A stretch of DNA of 64,000 nucleotides from assembly GCA_023548195.1 (NCBI GenBank), contig JAJHZJ010000757.1:740109-804108 (forward strand), read 5' to 3'. Shown one piece after another: positions 54,945 to 64,000 of the stretch. The notes beneath the pieces were generated by a model. It was not told the origin of the DNA. It was given only the letters and a program-made list of their open reading frames with translations, and did no database searches. How positions within the stretch are numbered: the stretch's first letter is position 1; every line of letters begins with the position of its first letter. Made by a program: the position numbers and the translations under genes. Source of the DNA: Bettongia penicillata ogilbyi (lineage: Eukaryota; Chordata; Mammalia; Diprotodontia; Potoroidae).

Positions 54945-55965
54945 GGTGATTCACCAGTACTTACCTACTTGAGTTTTGGGAGACCAAAGGAGAATATGAT
55001 TCCTCTTTCTAATGAGAGAAGACTTGGTTACTTGTTGAGAGAAGCAGAGGTAATGACCTCAGAATGACACTGTAGCCAGGCTACAACCAGTGCTAGAGGA
55101 GACAGAGACACTTAGTGAAGGCAGAGATACCAAGGGGACTGTGAGTCACCCATGAGGACAATCTAGTTGAGATCAGGGGCCAACAACCTCACTGGAGACC
55201 CAGTGGCCTTTACAAATGAGAGTAGCAGAAGCTGCGGTGAGTAGTTGCCATGGATGCATGGGGAGAGATGCAGAAATGAGAGAAAGACAGGGCTCTGAGA
55301 CTGAGAAGGATGTCTGTGCAGAATCTGGTTTTGCTGAACTTGCCAGAGGGGGAAATCCAAGATGGTATTGTCATTTCTCCCTTCCTTTTCCCTTTTCTCT
55401 TCCAGAAATCATAAGTTTGTTCCAAAGCTTAATTGTGTTTCTTTAAGTTTCTTTTACACTTATTTTACATACATTCTACAAACAGTCAGTATTAAGATAA
55501 AATTATGGTTTACCAGTGCACTATTGATTTGTATGTATTTTGTTAAAAGGGAGGTTGTGGTTGATCAGGTAAATAGAAGGAGATATTCTTTTTTTGGGGA
55601 CTGCCAGCTCAGCGCTCAATACAAACAAAAGAAATATTGCTAATTCATGTTATAAAGCTTCCCCAAAGGAGAAAACAGGTGCACTCAGATTCGTGTAGAC
55701 ACAAGTACTCTAAGCCAAGCAGCTTGTTGTGGGCTGAGTCTGATACTTTCCCCCTTTCCCATTATCATACTGCATTATCTTTAAAAGAATTTTTTTAAGT
55801 TTTTTTTTTTAAAGGAAGCCTATCAGACAGAATCAATGGCACAGAGTAAAGCAGAAAATTATGGACCAAAGGCAGATATACAAAAATGGATAGTGGTTAG
55901 CCAAGAAGGAGTAATAGTTCTCCATGGGGAAACACTAATCCTGGCACATACTGCCAGAAACACAC
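54945..55965. other. No gene recognised
   Basis: No named repeat. The mirror frames at 55163-55446 on both strands have no motif. Confidence 0.4.
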
Positions 55966-55969
55966 AACT

Positions 55970-56050
55970 ATTTAGTTAATGAGCATTGATTAAGGTCCTA
56001 CTATGTGCCAGGTGCTGCTATGTGCCACCACTGTTAGAGACACACATACA
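55970..56050 (-). repeat. L2 LINE 3' end
   Basis: 'ggtcctactatgtgccaggt' is the complement of the L2 terminal block. Confidence 0.6.
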
Positions 56051-57015
56051 CATACATATATATTATAAAGAGGGTTTTTATGGTATATAATGAATGAATC
56101 AGAAACAAAATACTGTAGAACACAGAGCAGGTAAAAAGACTTTTGAAAACATTGTAGACTTTCTCACAGGTATCCAACCAAAAATATGACATTTATTTTT
56201 GTAAAACCATGCTTCAAGGATAGGTTTCCACACAAATACGTTTATTTTGTCTTCATACAATAACCAAATAATAACCAGCTTTCAGATTTTGAAGCTCACT
56301 TGAATTAATCCACAGAAGATATTCCATTTCATGTTCATTGATTTATTAATTATTTCATATTTATTCCTGAGTATCTGCTATCATGTTGTTTTTTTTATGG
56401 AATGATTGAAGAGGAAAAGACAAAAAAATGTGAATCTGTCAGAAAACAAGCATGAAAACTAATTTCAAGTTTTTAATAGGAGACATCTGATTAACTGGAA
56501 ATATGCCAACCTTTAAAATATAACATCAAGCAAAACAATGGAAATTTGTTTTGAAGCATGAGGAATTAAAATTCAATTAAATTTAAATGAACAGTTCTTC
56601 TTGTGATCAAACGCATTATCTCTGGGCATGTCAATGTTTGTACCCAATTTCCCACAGAGGCATTTCAACCTCTTTTACAATTATAACCTGTTCTTCTGCT
56701 TACCAAAATTACTCAAGACATAAAATAAAAGCAACTTTGTGTTCCAGCGTACACAAATAGAGAATGATTAATTTTTAGATAAAAAGCCTAAAATTAAAAT
56801 AATACGGAATCAATTCTGTGACAAATTACTTAAGTAGGAAGTATGTAAGTTTTAACCAAAGCCTAGTTCTTTAAAAAATAATCATAAAACAAAGTGGTAA
56901 TTTGTAGCTTCATTTTTGCTATGTGATTGTTGAATCATTGTGATATTTGAAAGGCCATAAAAATGGTAATGGGACTGTGGGAAGAAGGACATTTTTAAAA
57001 AATGAAAACAATGGC
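56051..57015. other. AT-rich repeat-poor interval
   Basis: Nearly 1 kb without a named repeat or credible frame. Confidence 0.4.
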
Positions 57016-57019
57016 TATT

Positions 57020-58310
57020 GTCCATAGACCAATAGACTTGAACTTTGATTTCTGGAAAAATACCAGAATGCAATATTAAAGAGATGATGAGGGAAAATGT
57101 GATCACAAAAAGCCAGAATAGCTTCACCAAGAATAGGCCATCAAGACTAGTCATGTTTCCTTTTTCTAAAATAAGATTTCTAAACTGGTAGATTACAGAA
57201 TTGCTATAGATATATTTTACCTAGATTTCAGGAAAGTGTTAAAGAGTCACTTTTCTTGCAGAAGAGATGGCTAGATGTGGGCTCCATCATTTAGATGTAC
57301 TTGGAAACAGTGGAATAGACTGACTTACAGAGTAGCCATTAATAGGCTGACATCAACTTTGAAGGTCTTTCGTGGAGTGCCCCAGAAATCTGTGCTTGAC
57401 CCTATGGTATTTAATATTTTTTAAATCAATTATTCAGATAATGTATAGGTAGACAGTATTGTACTAGATCTATAGATGATGCAAAGGTAGGAGGCATCAC
57501 TAGCACACTGGATGACAGTCAGGGTCCAGAAAGCTCTTGACAGGCCAACTATTAAACTAAATCCAGTAAGATGAAATTTTAAAAGATAATTACAAGGTCT
57601 TACCCTTGGGTTCAAGAAATCATCTTCATAAGGAAAAGACATATGAGGGGTGGTTTCACTGCATTTTGTCTGACAAAGGTCTGTGGGTTTTAGCCACAAC
57701 CATTTAACTAGAATCAATAATGTGATATGGTAGCCAGAAAAAAATTAATGAAATCATGACCTACATAAAGAGAGGCAGGGTTTCCAAGAGTATAGAGGAA
57801 TGTGTGTATGAGTGTGTGTGTGTGTGTGTGTGCACTTGTGTGTGTGGTGGGCTGTTGTTAGTCTCCCTATACTCTGCTCTGGTCAGACCACTCCTGGAGA
57901 ATCATGTTCAGTTCTGGTCACCACATTTTTTTAGGAAAGGCATTGATCATCAAGAAAAGGTACAGAGGAAGGCAACCAAAAAATTGAAGGACCTTGACAC
58001 TATTTCAAATGAGGGAAGAGTAGAGAAGAATCCCAGGGTACCTGAAAATGATCTGTAAGTATTAAAGTTGTCATGTAGAGGGGTGATTAGCCCAAATGGG
58101 CAAAACTAGAAGCAATGGGTACAAACTGCAAAGAAGGAAATTTTAGCTTCATGTCAGAAAAATTCCTTAATTACTGGAACTATTCAAAGATGGAATGGGT
58201 TAATTTGGCAGCCCATGCATGGGTGCTCTCCCCACACACACCTCAGATCTTCAAGCAAAGGAAAGAGGATTCTGAAAGAAGAAACCTGGCTTGTGTAATA
58301 GGTTATTATT
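57020..58310 (+). repeat. L3/CR1 LINE, ORF2 RT to 3' end, with GT microsatellite
   Basis: A degraded long L3. 'ccaccattaa' type text aside, the RT signature is readable near 57470: 'tctatagatgatgcaaaggt', the DDAKVGG block of CR1-type RTs. The 3' part has 'catgttcagttctggtcacc', 'ggtacagaggaaggcaacca', 'actagaagcaatgggtacaa', 'caaagatggaatgggttaat'. It is cut by stops in all frames. Confidence 0.7.
57802..57850 (+). repeat. (GT)n microsatellite
   Basis: 'gtgtgtgtgtgtgtgtgtgt' within the L3 copy, with a short interruption. Confidence 0.9.
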
Positions 58311-58429
58311 ATTTATAATTAACCAACTTATAGTAAAATTTTGACTTTGGGATGTGGGACTTATAGAAAGTTTAATTAAAATAAAGATGAGTTAACTCTC
58401 TTAGTGTACAAACAGTTTCTTTTTAAGAA

Positions 58430-58580
58430 AAAAATATAGAATCATAGACTCCAAAGAGAGAAATCAGAGATCATACAATCCAACCTAATTGTTTTACAAA
58501 TGAAGAAACCAAATCTCAATGAAATGGAGTGACTTGTCTAGAGTCATACAGTTGGTTGTGCAGAGCCAGTCTTAAAAGAT
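58430..58580 (-). repeat. MIR fragment
   Basis: 'agaatcatagactccaaaga', 'aatgaagaaaccaaatctca', 'tagagtcatacagttggttg'. Confidence 0.65.
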
Positions 58581-58659
58581 GCCACATATTTCCTGAATTT
58601 TTAAGCAGTGTATAGTGAACCTTGTATTTTACCATAGTTGGATCTTTTCTTGACAATTC

Positions 58660-58860
58660 CAAGTCACCATCGTGGACGCTGATGTGCTATACTTTTGAAA
58701 GGTCATCAGTCAGGAAGTCTCATGATCTAGGTTTAAGTCTTAGCTCTGACCATTTATGACCTTGGGTGGGTCCCTCCATCTTTCTGACCTGAGTCTCAAT
58801 ATCACTTTCAGATAGGGTGATGATGCTTATTTGACCTGACTCTCCAGATTGCTCTATACA
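58660..58860 (+). repeat. MIR fragment
   Basis: 'aagtctcatgatctaggttt', 'tgaccttgggtgggtccctc', 'agggtgatgatgcttatttg'. Confidence 0.6.
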
Positions 58861-58865
58861 GGGGT

Positions 58866-59425
58866 ATGGGACTCAGGCACAAACTGGCACTGGCCCCTGG
58901 AGTAGCCTTGGCATTTGATTTCCTCAAAGGAAGTCCCAAATGTTGTGCTGTGCTTGTCTATTTGTTCCTTTTTCACGTAGGCAGAGTCAAACGTGTGCTA
59001 TTGCATGACCTCCTGACCAGAGGAACACAGCCGACTTCTGCAAAATTAAGTAGTGAATCAAAGTTTGGACAAGCCAACCTGCTTCCAAGTGGTTTTCTTT
59101 CCTTTTAAAAATACATCTTACTGATGCCTTTTGTCTATGTAACAATCATTTCAGTGTCCCCTGACCCAAAAATGACATCCCTTATGACAGAAGAAAACAC
59201 AACAATTAAGAAAACATTTTTGATAGAGTGACCACCTCTGTCAATGTATGTACAACCCATAGATTCTCCCCCAGCATTGCCCTGCTTCTCTACTCTGGGG
59301 TCAGGGGAGAGTAGGAAGAAGAGAATGCATGTTTTCAAAATCTGTTCTTCAGGATCTTTCTGGGTTTTCCAGTTACTCAGAGTTCCACTTCCTTTTGGTG
59401 ACGGCTTCATTTACATTGCTGTAGT
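58866..59425. other. No gene recognised
   Basis: The 80-residue plus frame at 58866 and 161-residue plus frame at 59244 start here. The latter runs into L1 and L2 text, which shows it is chance. Confidence 0.4.
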
Positions 59426-59429
59426 CATT

Positions 59430-59610
59430 GTGTCATATTCTCTGTGTTCTACTTATTCCATTCTGCATCACTTTATACACAGCTCTCCATGTTTTTCTGA
59501 ATTTTTCATAACCTCCCATTTTTATTACAGAATCCTATTTCATTACATTCAGAAGTCAAAATGTCCCCCTGGTCATTCCTCAGGTGATGGGCACTCACTT
59601 TATCTGCAGT
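59430..59610 (-). mobile_element. Old L1 fragment
   Basis: 'cctatttcattacattcaga' and 'tcaggtgatgggcactcact' correspond to the L1 blocks 'ccattacattcatatgcc' and 'ccaattgatgggcatcc' seen in the other L1 copies. Heavily diverged. Confidence 0.5.
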
Positions 59611-59629
59611 TTTCCCTTCTCTGTCTTCA

Positions 59630-60235
59630 TTTAGACACCATTTTAGTCCAGACTCTAATCATTTCTCACCTAGGTTATTTCAATGACATCCTAATGTTTC
59701 TTCCCTCTCTAGGTCTGCTTTCCAAGTGATTTTCCTTAAACAAGGATCTGATGATGTCACTCTTCTTCTCAATATCCTGCTGTGATTCTCTAATGTCTCC
59801 AGGATAAAATACAACTCTTTTGCCCTTTCCAATCTCTCCCCAGGCTATCTTATAAGACTCATTGTGTACTATTTTCCCTCTCTGCAGCCTAGCCAAACTG
59901 GTCTCTCCATGCCTTGGATACCATCTTCCATCTTTTTGTCTTTGCCCTGATCATCCTCTATGCCTGAAATAGACTGGCTCCTCTCTTTGCCTCATTGAGT
60001 CTCTCTCTTCCTTCAAGATGCAGCTCAAGCACCATCTTCTACACAAAGCTCTTTTTGATAGTTTCAGATTTCTAATATTCTCCTTCTCAAACCATCCTGC
60101 ATTCACCTTCTTGCATTTATTATCTCTATATTTATTTTGTATTTATTTGTATGTTTATTATGTCCCTTATCAAAGGGCAGGGTCTTTTAAGTAGAGATTG
60201 TTATTTTTGTCTAAAGTAATGCATTATAATGTTAT
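59630..60235 (+). repeat. L2 LINE, ORF2 end and 3'UTR
   Basis: 'ctctaatcatttctcaccta', 'tctgctttccaagtgatttt', 'tctgatgatgtcactcttct', 'ctccaggataaaatacaact', 'cttcaagatgcagctcaagc', 'atcaaagggcagggtctttt'. Good order over 0.6 kb. Confidence 0.8.
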
Positions 60236-60239
60236 TGTA

Positions 60240-60893
60240 ATTGTTATGTAATGGTCCATGTGGAAGGCCTCTCGGATGCTATTCATGGGGATGCTTTTGC
60301 TACCAGAAAAAATGATGCTGATATATTGGAGTATATAAGGTGTGCAGGGAAGACTAGCACTTCTGGTATGAGGGCTTGATGAGCCTTTTTCAGGGCTGTG
60401 TGTCCACCTTTTATGCAACTTTCATCTGTGGTTCCAAGAAGCTGTAGCACGTGCAGCAGTCACACGCTGGTAAAACTGTCTCAGCAGATGGGCTAAACCA
60501 GGTTGAGGATAACGACAAGACTCAAACCCCATGGTGAGTTAAGGGGATGTCCTGAGAAGACTCCACTCCACTACCACCCTGTACCCATCCCACAGCAGAA
60601 CGAGCAGATAAGAAAATGTGTTAGAATAGTTATGAAGGCAGGTGAAGCAAACACTGTGGAGTGCTTAGAGCTTGGTCAGACATCAGAGATGCCAACCTCA
60701 TCCTCTGCATCCTGGGCCAACATCAGATGTCTTGACTTCTTAAATCAAGATCTTGCCACTGGACTTGGATGGCTCTAGAAGATAGTAAGGCTGACGACTT
60801 TGCTTAGCTCTGCCAATTCATGTGCAAGTGAAGATGTCCTCTATAATGTTATTGATCCTCATTGAAAACAGAGAATGAACAACAAAAAATGAT
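60240..60893 (+). repeat. RTE-tailed composite retroposon
   Basis: The 3' end (60690-60893: 'catcctgggccaacatcaga', 'ccactggacttggatggctc', 'aatgttattgatcctcattg', 'agagaatgaacaac') is a variant of the RTE-type tail of the MAR1-like SINEs. The upstream 450 bp ('ggagtatataaggtgtgcag', 'gcagcagtcacacgctggta') is not a tRNA head, so this is either the 3' part of an RTE LINE or a different nonautonomous partner. Confidence 0.5.
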
Positions 60894-60894
60894 G

Positions 60895-61705
60895 CCAATG
60901 AAGTGTTTTTAAGAGACTATGGAGCATGTGTAGACATTCTCCAAGTGGTTCGAGTCTACTCACTTTATGGTTAGGAGAAACTTTTTCCTATTTAGTAAGA
61001 ACTGGGGGTGCCTTCAAGAAGCACTGGAGACCAGAGCCTGTCCACACTATCTTAGGCTTCTCACTTTTGGTGGGTCTCTTTGGCAATGAGTAAGAGAAAA
61101 TGATTTATGCACAGAGGCCTTGGCATTCTCTCCTCTGATGCTAATATGTAGCCTTGTGAAATAGTCCTCAGTCCTTTGCCTTTGCATTTGTCCTTCCATT
61201 TTAGATAAAGAATGTTAATTCATATGTTTCAATCTTGAGCTTTCAAGATTCTGAGTCCCTGCTAGGGTCTGTAGCCAGGTCAGATCAATGTTCTGGAGAG
61301 TAAGGAGTAGCCTTTGGGGTCCAGTTCAGTGGTAGCTGGGCCAGCAATGATGTCACATTTTGATATGTACTTGGCAGAACCAATGCTTTGTAGAAAATGT
61401 GCTAAGAATGAGCTCATTCTTCCAAGAGATCAAGGCAGTATATGTAGTACCTCCTGAAGTTGTGGGGGAAATATTTGTACTGCTTTCCTTGCTGTATCTT
61501 TGAAGTAAATGTCTCTTTGTAAAAGGTAATTGATTTTAAGTGCTACTGTAAGTAGTACTCAAGCACTAATTATTGGAGGCCAGCAGTGGGAAACACAATG
61601 GTAGTAGAGAATAGGCAATGCCAACCTGTCAGGGTACTTCAATGTTCATGATGAGTGAGATGTAGTAGTTTGGCTCTGGGAGACTGGACCAAGGTCTATT
61701 CACTG
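60895..61705. other. No gene recognised
   Basis: No named repeat or convincing frame. Confidence 0.4.
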
Positions 61706-61714
61706 CATTTCATT

Positions 61715-61795
61715 TATTATGTTTTCATCCCCAGTACCAAGAACAGAGACTAGTACATAGTAGGTGCTAATAAATAAATGTTGGTTGATTTTCAG
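61715..61795 (+). repeat. L2 LINE 3' end
   Basis: 'tcatccccagtaccaagaac', 'ctagtacatagtaggtgcta', 'taaataaatgttggttg'. Confidence 0.7.
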
Positions 61796-61914
61796 TTCTC
61801 TGCAACCATAAAGAATATTTTTTTAAAAATTGGTTTATGTCTTATACATGCTCTTTCTCTTTTTGACTACACATATACACATAAGTAATATACATTGATG
61901 TACATATATACATA

Positions 61915-62158
61915 GGAAGCAGCTAGGTGGCTCAGTGGATAGAGTACAGAGTCAGGAAGACCTGAGTTCAAAACTAGCTTCAGATACTTCCTAGCTGTGT
62001 GATCCTGAACAAGCCACTTAACCTTGTTTGCCTCTGTTTCCTCTTCTCTGAAATGAGCAGGAGAAGGAAATGGCAAACTAATCCAGTATCTTTGCCATGA
62101 AAACCCCAAATGGTGTCATGATAAATTGAACATGGCTGAAAATGACTACAAAAACAAC
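61915..62158 (+). repeat. CORE-SINE (MON1/THER1-like)
   Basis: 'gcagctaggtggctcagtgg', 'tgatcctgaacaagccactt', 'gagaaggaaatggcaaacta', 'atgaaaaccccaaatggtgt'. Near full length, ending in a microsatellite. The minus frames across it (62109-61867, 62204-61980, 62278-62078) are SINE read-through. Confidence 0.88.
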
Positions 62159-62215
62159 ACACACAAATATATATATATATATACATATGCACACACACAT
62201 ACATAGATAAATATG
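62158..62215 (+). repeat. (CA/TA)n microsatellite
   Basis: 'cacacacaaatatatatata' and 'cacacacacatacatag', at the SINE tail. Confidence 0.9.
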
Positions 62216-62254
62216 CAGAAGGAAAAACATTAAAATCAGAGTAAGGAGAGATTT

Positions 62255-62450
62255 GACTTTGAATGGTGTCTTCAACATTTACTGGCTATATGACCATGAG
62301 AAAAACATTTAACTTCTTTGAAACTCAGTTTCCTTGTATGTAAAATGAACATAATAACAGTGGTGACCTTATAGGTCACTTATATTATTGTGCTGATTAG
62401 ATGCTATGATGTGAGTAAAACACTTGTAAACAATAAAATCCATAAACATT
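62255..62450 (+). repeat. MIR SINE
   Basis: 'gactttgaatggtgtcttca', 'atgaccatgagaaaaacatt', 'tttccttgtatgtaaaatga', 'aaaacacttgtaaacaataa'. Confidence 0.7.
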
Positions 62451-62489
62451 TCATCTATAATATTAATTCATTGTCCTAAGTCCTATAAG

Positions 62490-62565
62490 AGGCAGATAGG
62501 TGAATGGCACACATTTCTTATTCCCAAGGAGATTTTAATCTAGTAGGGGAGGTAAATAATGTATA
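62490..62565 (-). repeat. L2 3'-end fragment
   Basis: 'cccaaggagattttaatcta' resembles the complement of 'agactgtaagctccttgag'. Confidence 0.5.
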
Positions 62566-62599
62566 ATATATGTATTTACATACATTATCTAACTTATAT

Positions 62600-62812
62600 G
62601 ACATGGTGCCGTGGAAAAAAAATGCCAAAGTCTATGTCAAAGAACTTGGGTTCAAACGCTGACTCTACTATGTATTATTTATGTGACTTTGGCCAAGTCA
62701 TATCACCTCTCTTAGCTGTGATTTCCTTTTCTATAAAGTAAGAGATTTGGACTTGGTGATATCTTATGGCCTTTCTAATTCTAAAGCTAAGATTCTATGA
62801 ATCTAATGGAGA
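62600..62812 (+). repeat. MIR SINE
   Basis: 'acttgggttcaaacgctgac', 'gactttggccaagtcatatc', 'ctaattctaaagctaagatt'. Confidence 0.7.
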
Positions 62813-62814
62813 AA

Positions 62815-64000
62815 GTACTACTATGAATATTTTGGGATAGACTGGGTTCGACTTTCTTTTTTTACTTCCTTGTATTATGTGTTCACTAGTAGGATCTCAG
62901 GGTCAACAGTTCAGAGATGTTTCCTGCATTATTCCACATCATTTTTCAGAACAGTTGGATGAATTCACAGTTCCGCCAATAGTATATTAATATGACTATC
63001 TTTCTATAGCCCCTTCAACATTGATTATATTTCTATTTTTATCATTTTGTCACTTTAAGAAGTGTGAGCTAAAACATCAGAGCTGTTTGATTAGCATTTT
63101 TCTTATTAATGGTTTGAAACACTTTCATATGTTTGTTGATAGTTTGTAATTTTCTTTTAAAACCACTTATTAATACCAACTATCTATTGAGAAATAGCTC
63201 ATGGTTTTATATATTTATGGCAATTCTCTTTAAGTCTTGGATTTCAGGCTTTTATCATAGGAATTTTAAGCAGAAATTGTTTTTTTCTTACTCAACAGTT
63301 TCTCTTCTTAGCCTCATTGATTTTGTTTTTGCAAAAGCTTTTAAATTCCACATAATGAAGTTTGTCTACTTACCTTTTATGATAATCTCGAACTCTGGGT
63401 TGGGTAATATTTTTTCCTACCTACAGTTCTTTTCTATTCTATTTTTTGGTGAGTACCTTTTACATTTAGGTCTTATATTCATTTGAATTTTAATGTGGTA
63501 TATGGTATAAGATAGAAGTCTAAACTTAATTTCTACCAAATTACTTTCTAGTTTTCAAGACAGTTCTTGTCTAATATTAATACTAATAATGTAGTTTTCC
63601 TAGACTGATTTTTGATTGCTTTAGTAATTTGCTTAGCTAGTCTGTTTACCTGATCTATTTTCTATGTTTAACTAATAGTCAAGTTTTTATGATTACTGAT
63701 TTATAAAACACTTTGAAATCTCACAATGCTAAGCCCCTTCGGTCCCATTTGTTTTTAATTATTTCCCTTGAGATTCTTGAACAAATTTTGTTCCCCTGAA
63801 TTTTATTATCATTTTTTCTAACTCTATGAAGTAATTCCTTGGCAGTTTGATTGGTACTGCACTAAACCTGTATATTAACTTAGAAGGTATCATTTTTGTT
63901 ACATTGGTAGAGCCTCACCATAGGTAATGATTCTCTTTTTAATTAGTTGTCTTCCTATTCTTCTTCTTCTAAAAAACAGCTCATGCAAAGGTTTAATACA
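62815..64000 (-). mobile_element. Old L1 ORF2 C-terminal region, runs off the window
   Basis: Antisense L1: 'ttcagaacagttggatgaat', 'cacagttccgccaatagtat', 'gtttttgcaaaagcttttaa', 'aagtttgtctacttaccttt', 'tttgattggtactgcactaa'. More diverged than the three named L1 copies. Minus-strand frames are broken; the 117-residue plus frame at 63133 is an antisense artefact. The 5' end lies beyond the window. Confidence 0.75.

Noticed and set aside
57756..58058. 100-residue frame with ECVCVCVCTCVC
   Set aside because: It is a GT microsatellite inside an L3 relic.
59244..59729. 161-residue plus frame
   Set aside because: It crosses from unique DNA into L1 and L2 text and has no domain, so it is chance.
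1..64000. A novel defence, biosynthetic or toxin system
   Set aside because: Nothing like an operon, conserved gene cluster or toxin frame is present; the content is transposable elements and unique mammalian DNA.

Overview
This window looks like intergenic or intronic DNA from a marsupial (metatherian) mammal. The evidence is the repeat content: many tRNA-headed SINEs with the marsupial 'gctaggtgg...tagagcac' head, CORE-type SINEs with L2-like tails, SINEs with an RTE-like tail (MAR1/WSINE class), old L2 and L3/CR1 LINEs, and several L1 copies of a marsupial-like type. Monodelphis or an Australian marsupial would both fit; the species cannot be fixed from sequence alone. I see no bacterial-style genes, tRNA, rRNA or CRISPR array, and no confident host protein-coding gene. 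Almost every long open frame lies inside a transposable element or is chance.

Layout. 1-10.8 kb is a mosaic of old MIR, L2, L3 and RTE-tail fragments, a truncated L1 (7842-8632), a CAT/CAC trinucleotide array (7321-7501) and a tiny mariner-type MITE. 10849-16150 is an essentially end-to-end L1 on the minus strand, with a 12-bp target-site duplication, broken ORF1, and ORF2 carrying a large deletion between endonuclease and reverse transcriptase. 16.2-25.8 kb holds SINEs, L2, a palindromic hAT-like MITE and a possible solo LTR. 25806-28467 is a complete half-LINE (HAL1-like: ORF1 but no ORF2) bounded by a perfect 16-bp duplication and splitting an older MIR. 28.5-35 kb has L3, another possible LTR, a hAT remnant and a 5'-truncated L1 (32730-35009). 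35-49.4 kb holds MIRs, CORE-SINEs, an old L1 with a mariner MITE inside it, a Charlie-like hAT with an L1 3' end inside it, and long stretches with no recognised repeat. 49419-50979 is a third L1, 5'-truncated, plus strand, 12-bp duplication. 51-64 kb has CORE-SINEs, a long L3 remnant, L2, an RTE-tailed composite element and an old L1 running off the right edge.

The best candidate for host coding sequence is a 70-base stretch at 42753-42822 with an AG acceptor, an open frame and a perfect GTAAGT donor, inside a repeat-poor interval. I could not name the gene. If real, the window would be largely intronic to a plus-strand gene.

Elements are dated against each other by nesting: L2, L3, MIR and hAT are oldest; CORE-SINE, RTE-tailed SINE, HAL1 and L1 insertions are younger. 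Boundaries of fragments without duplications are approximate (tens of bases), and family names come from memory of consensus patterns, not a database search.
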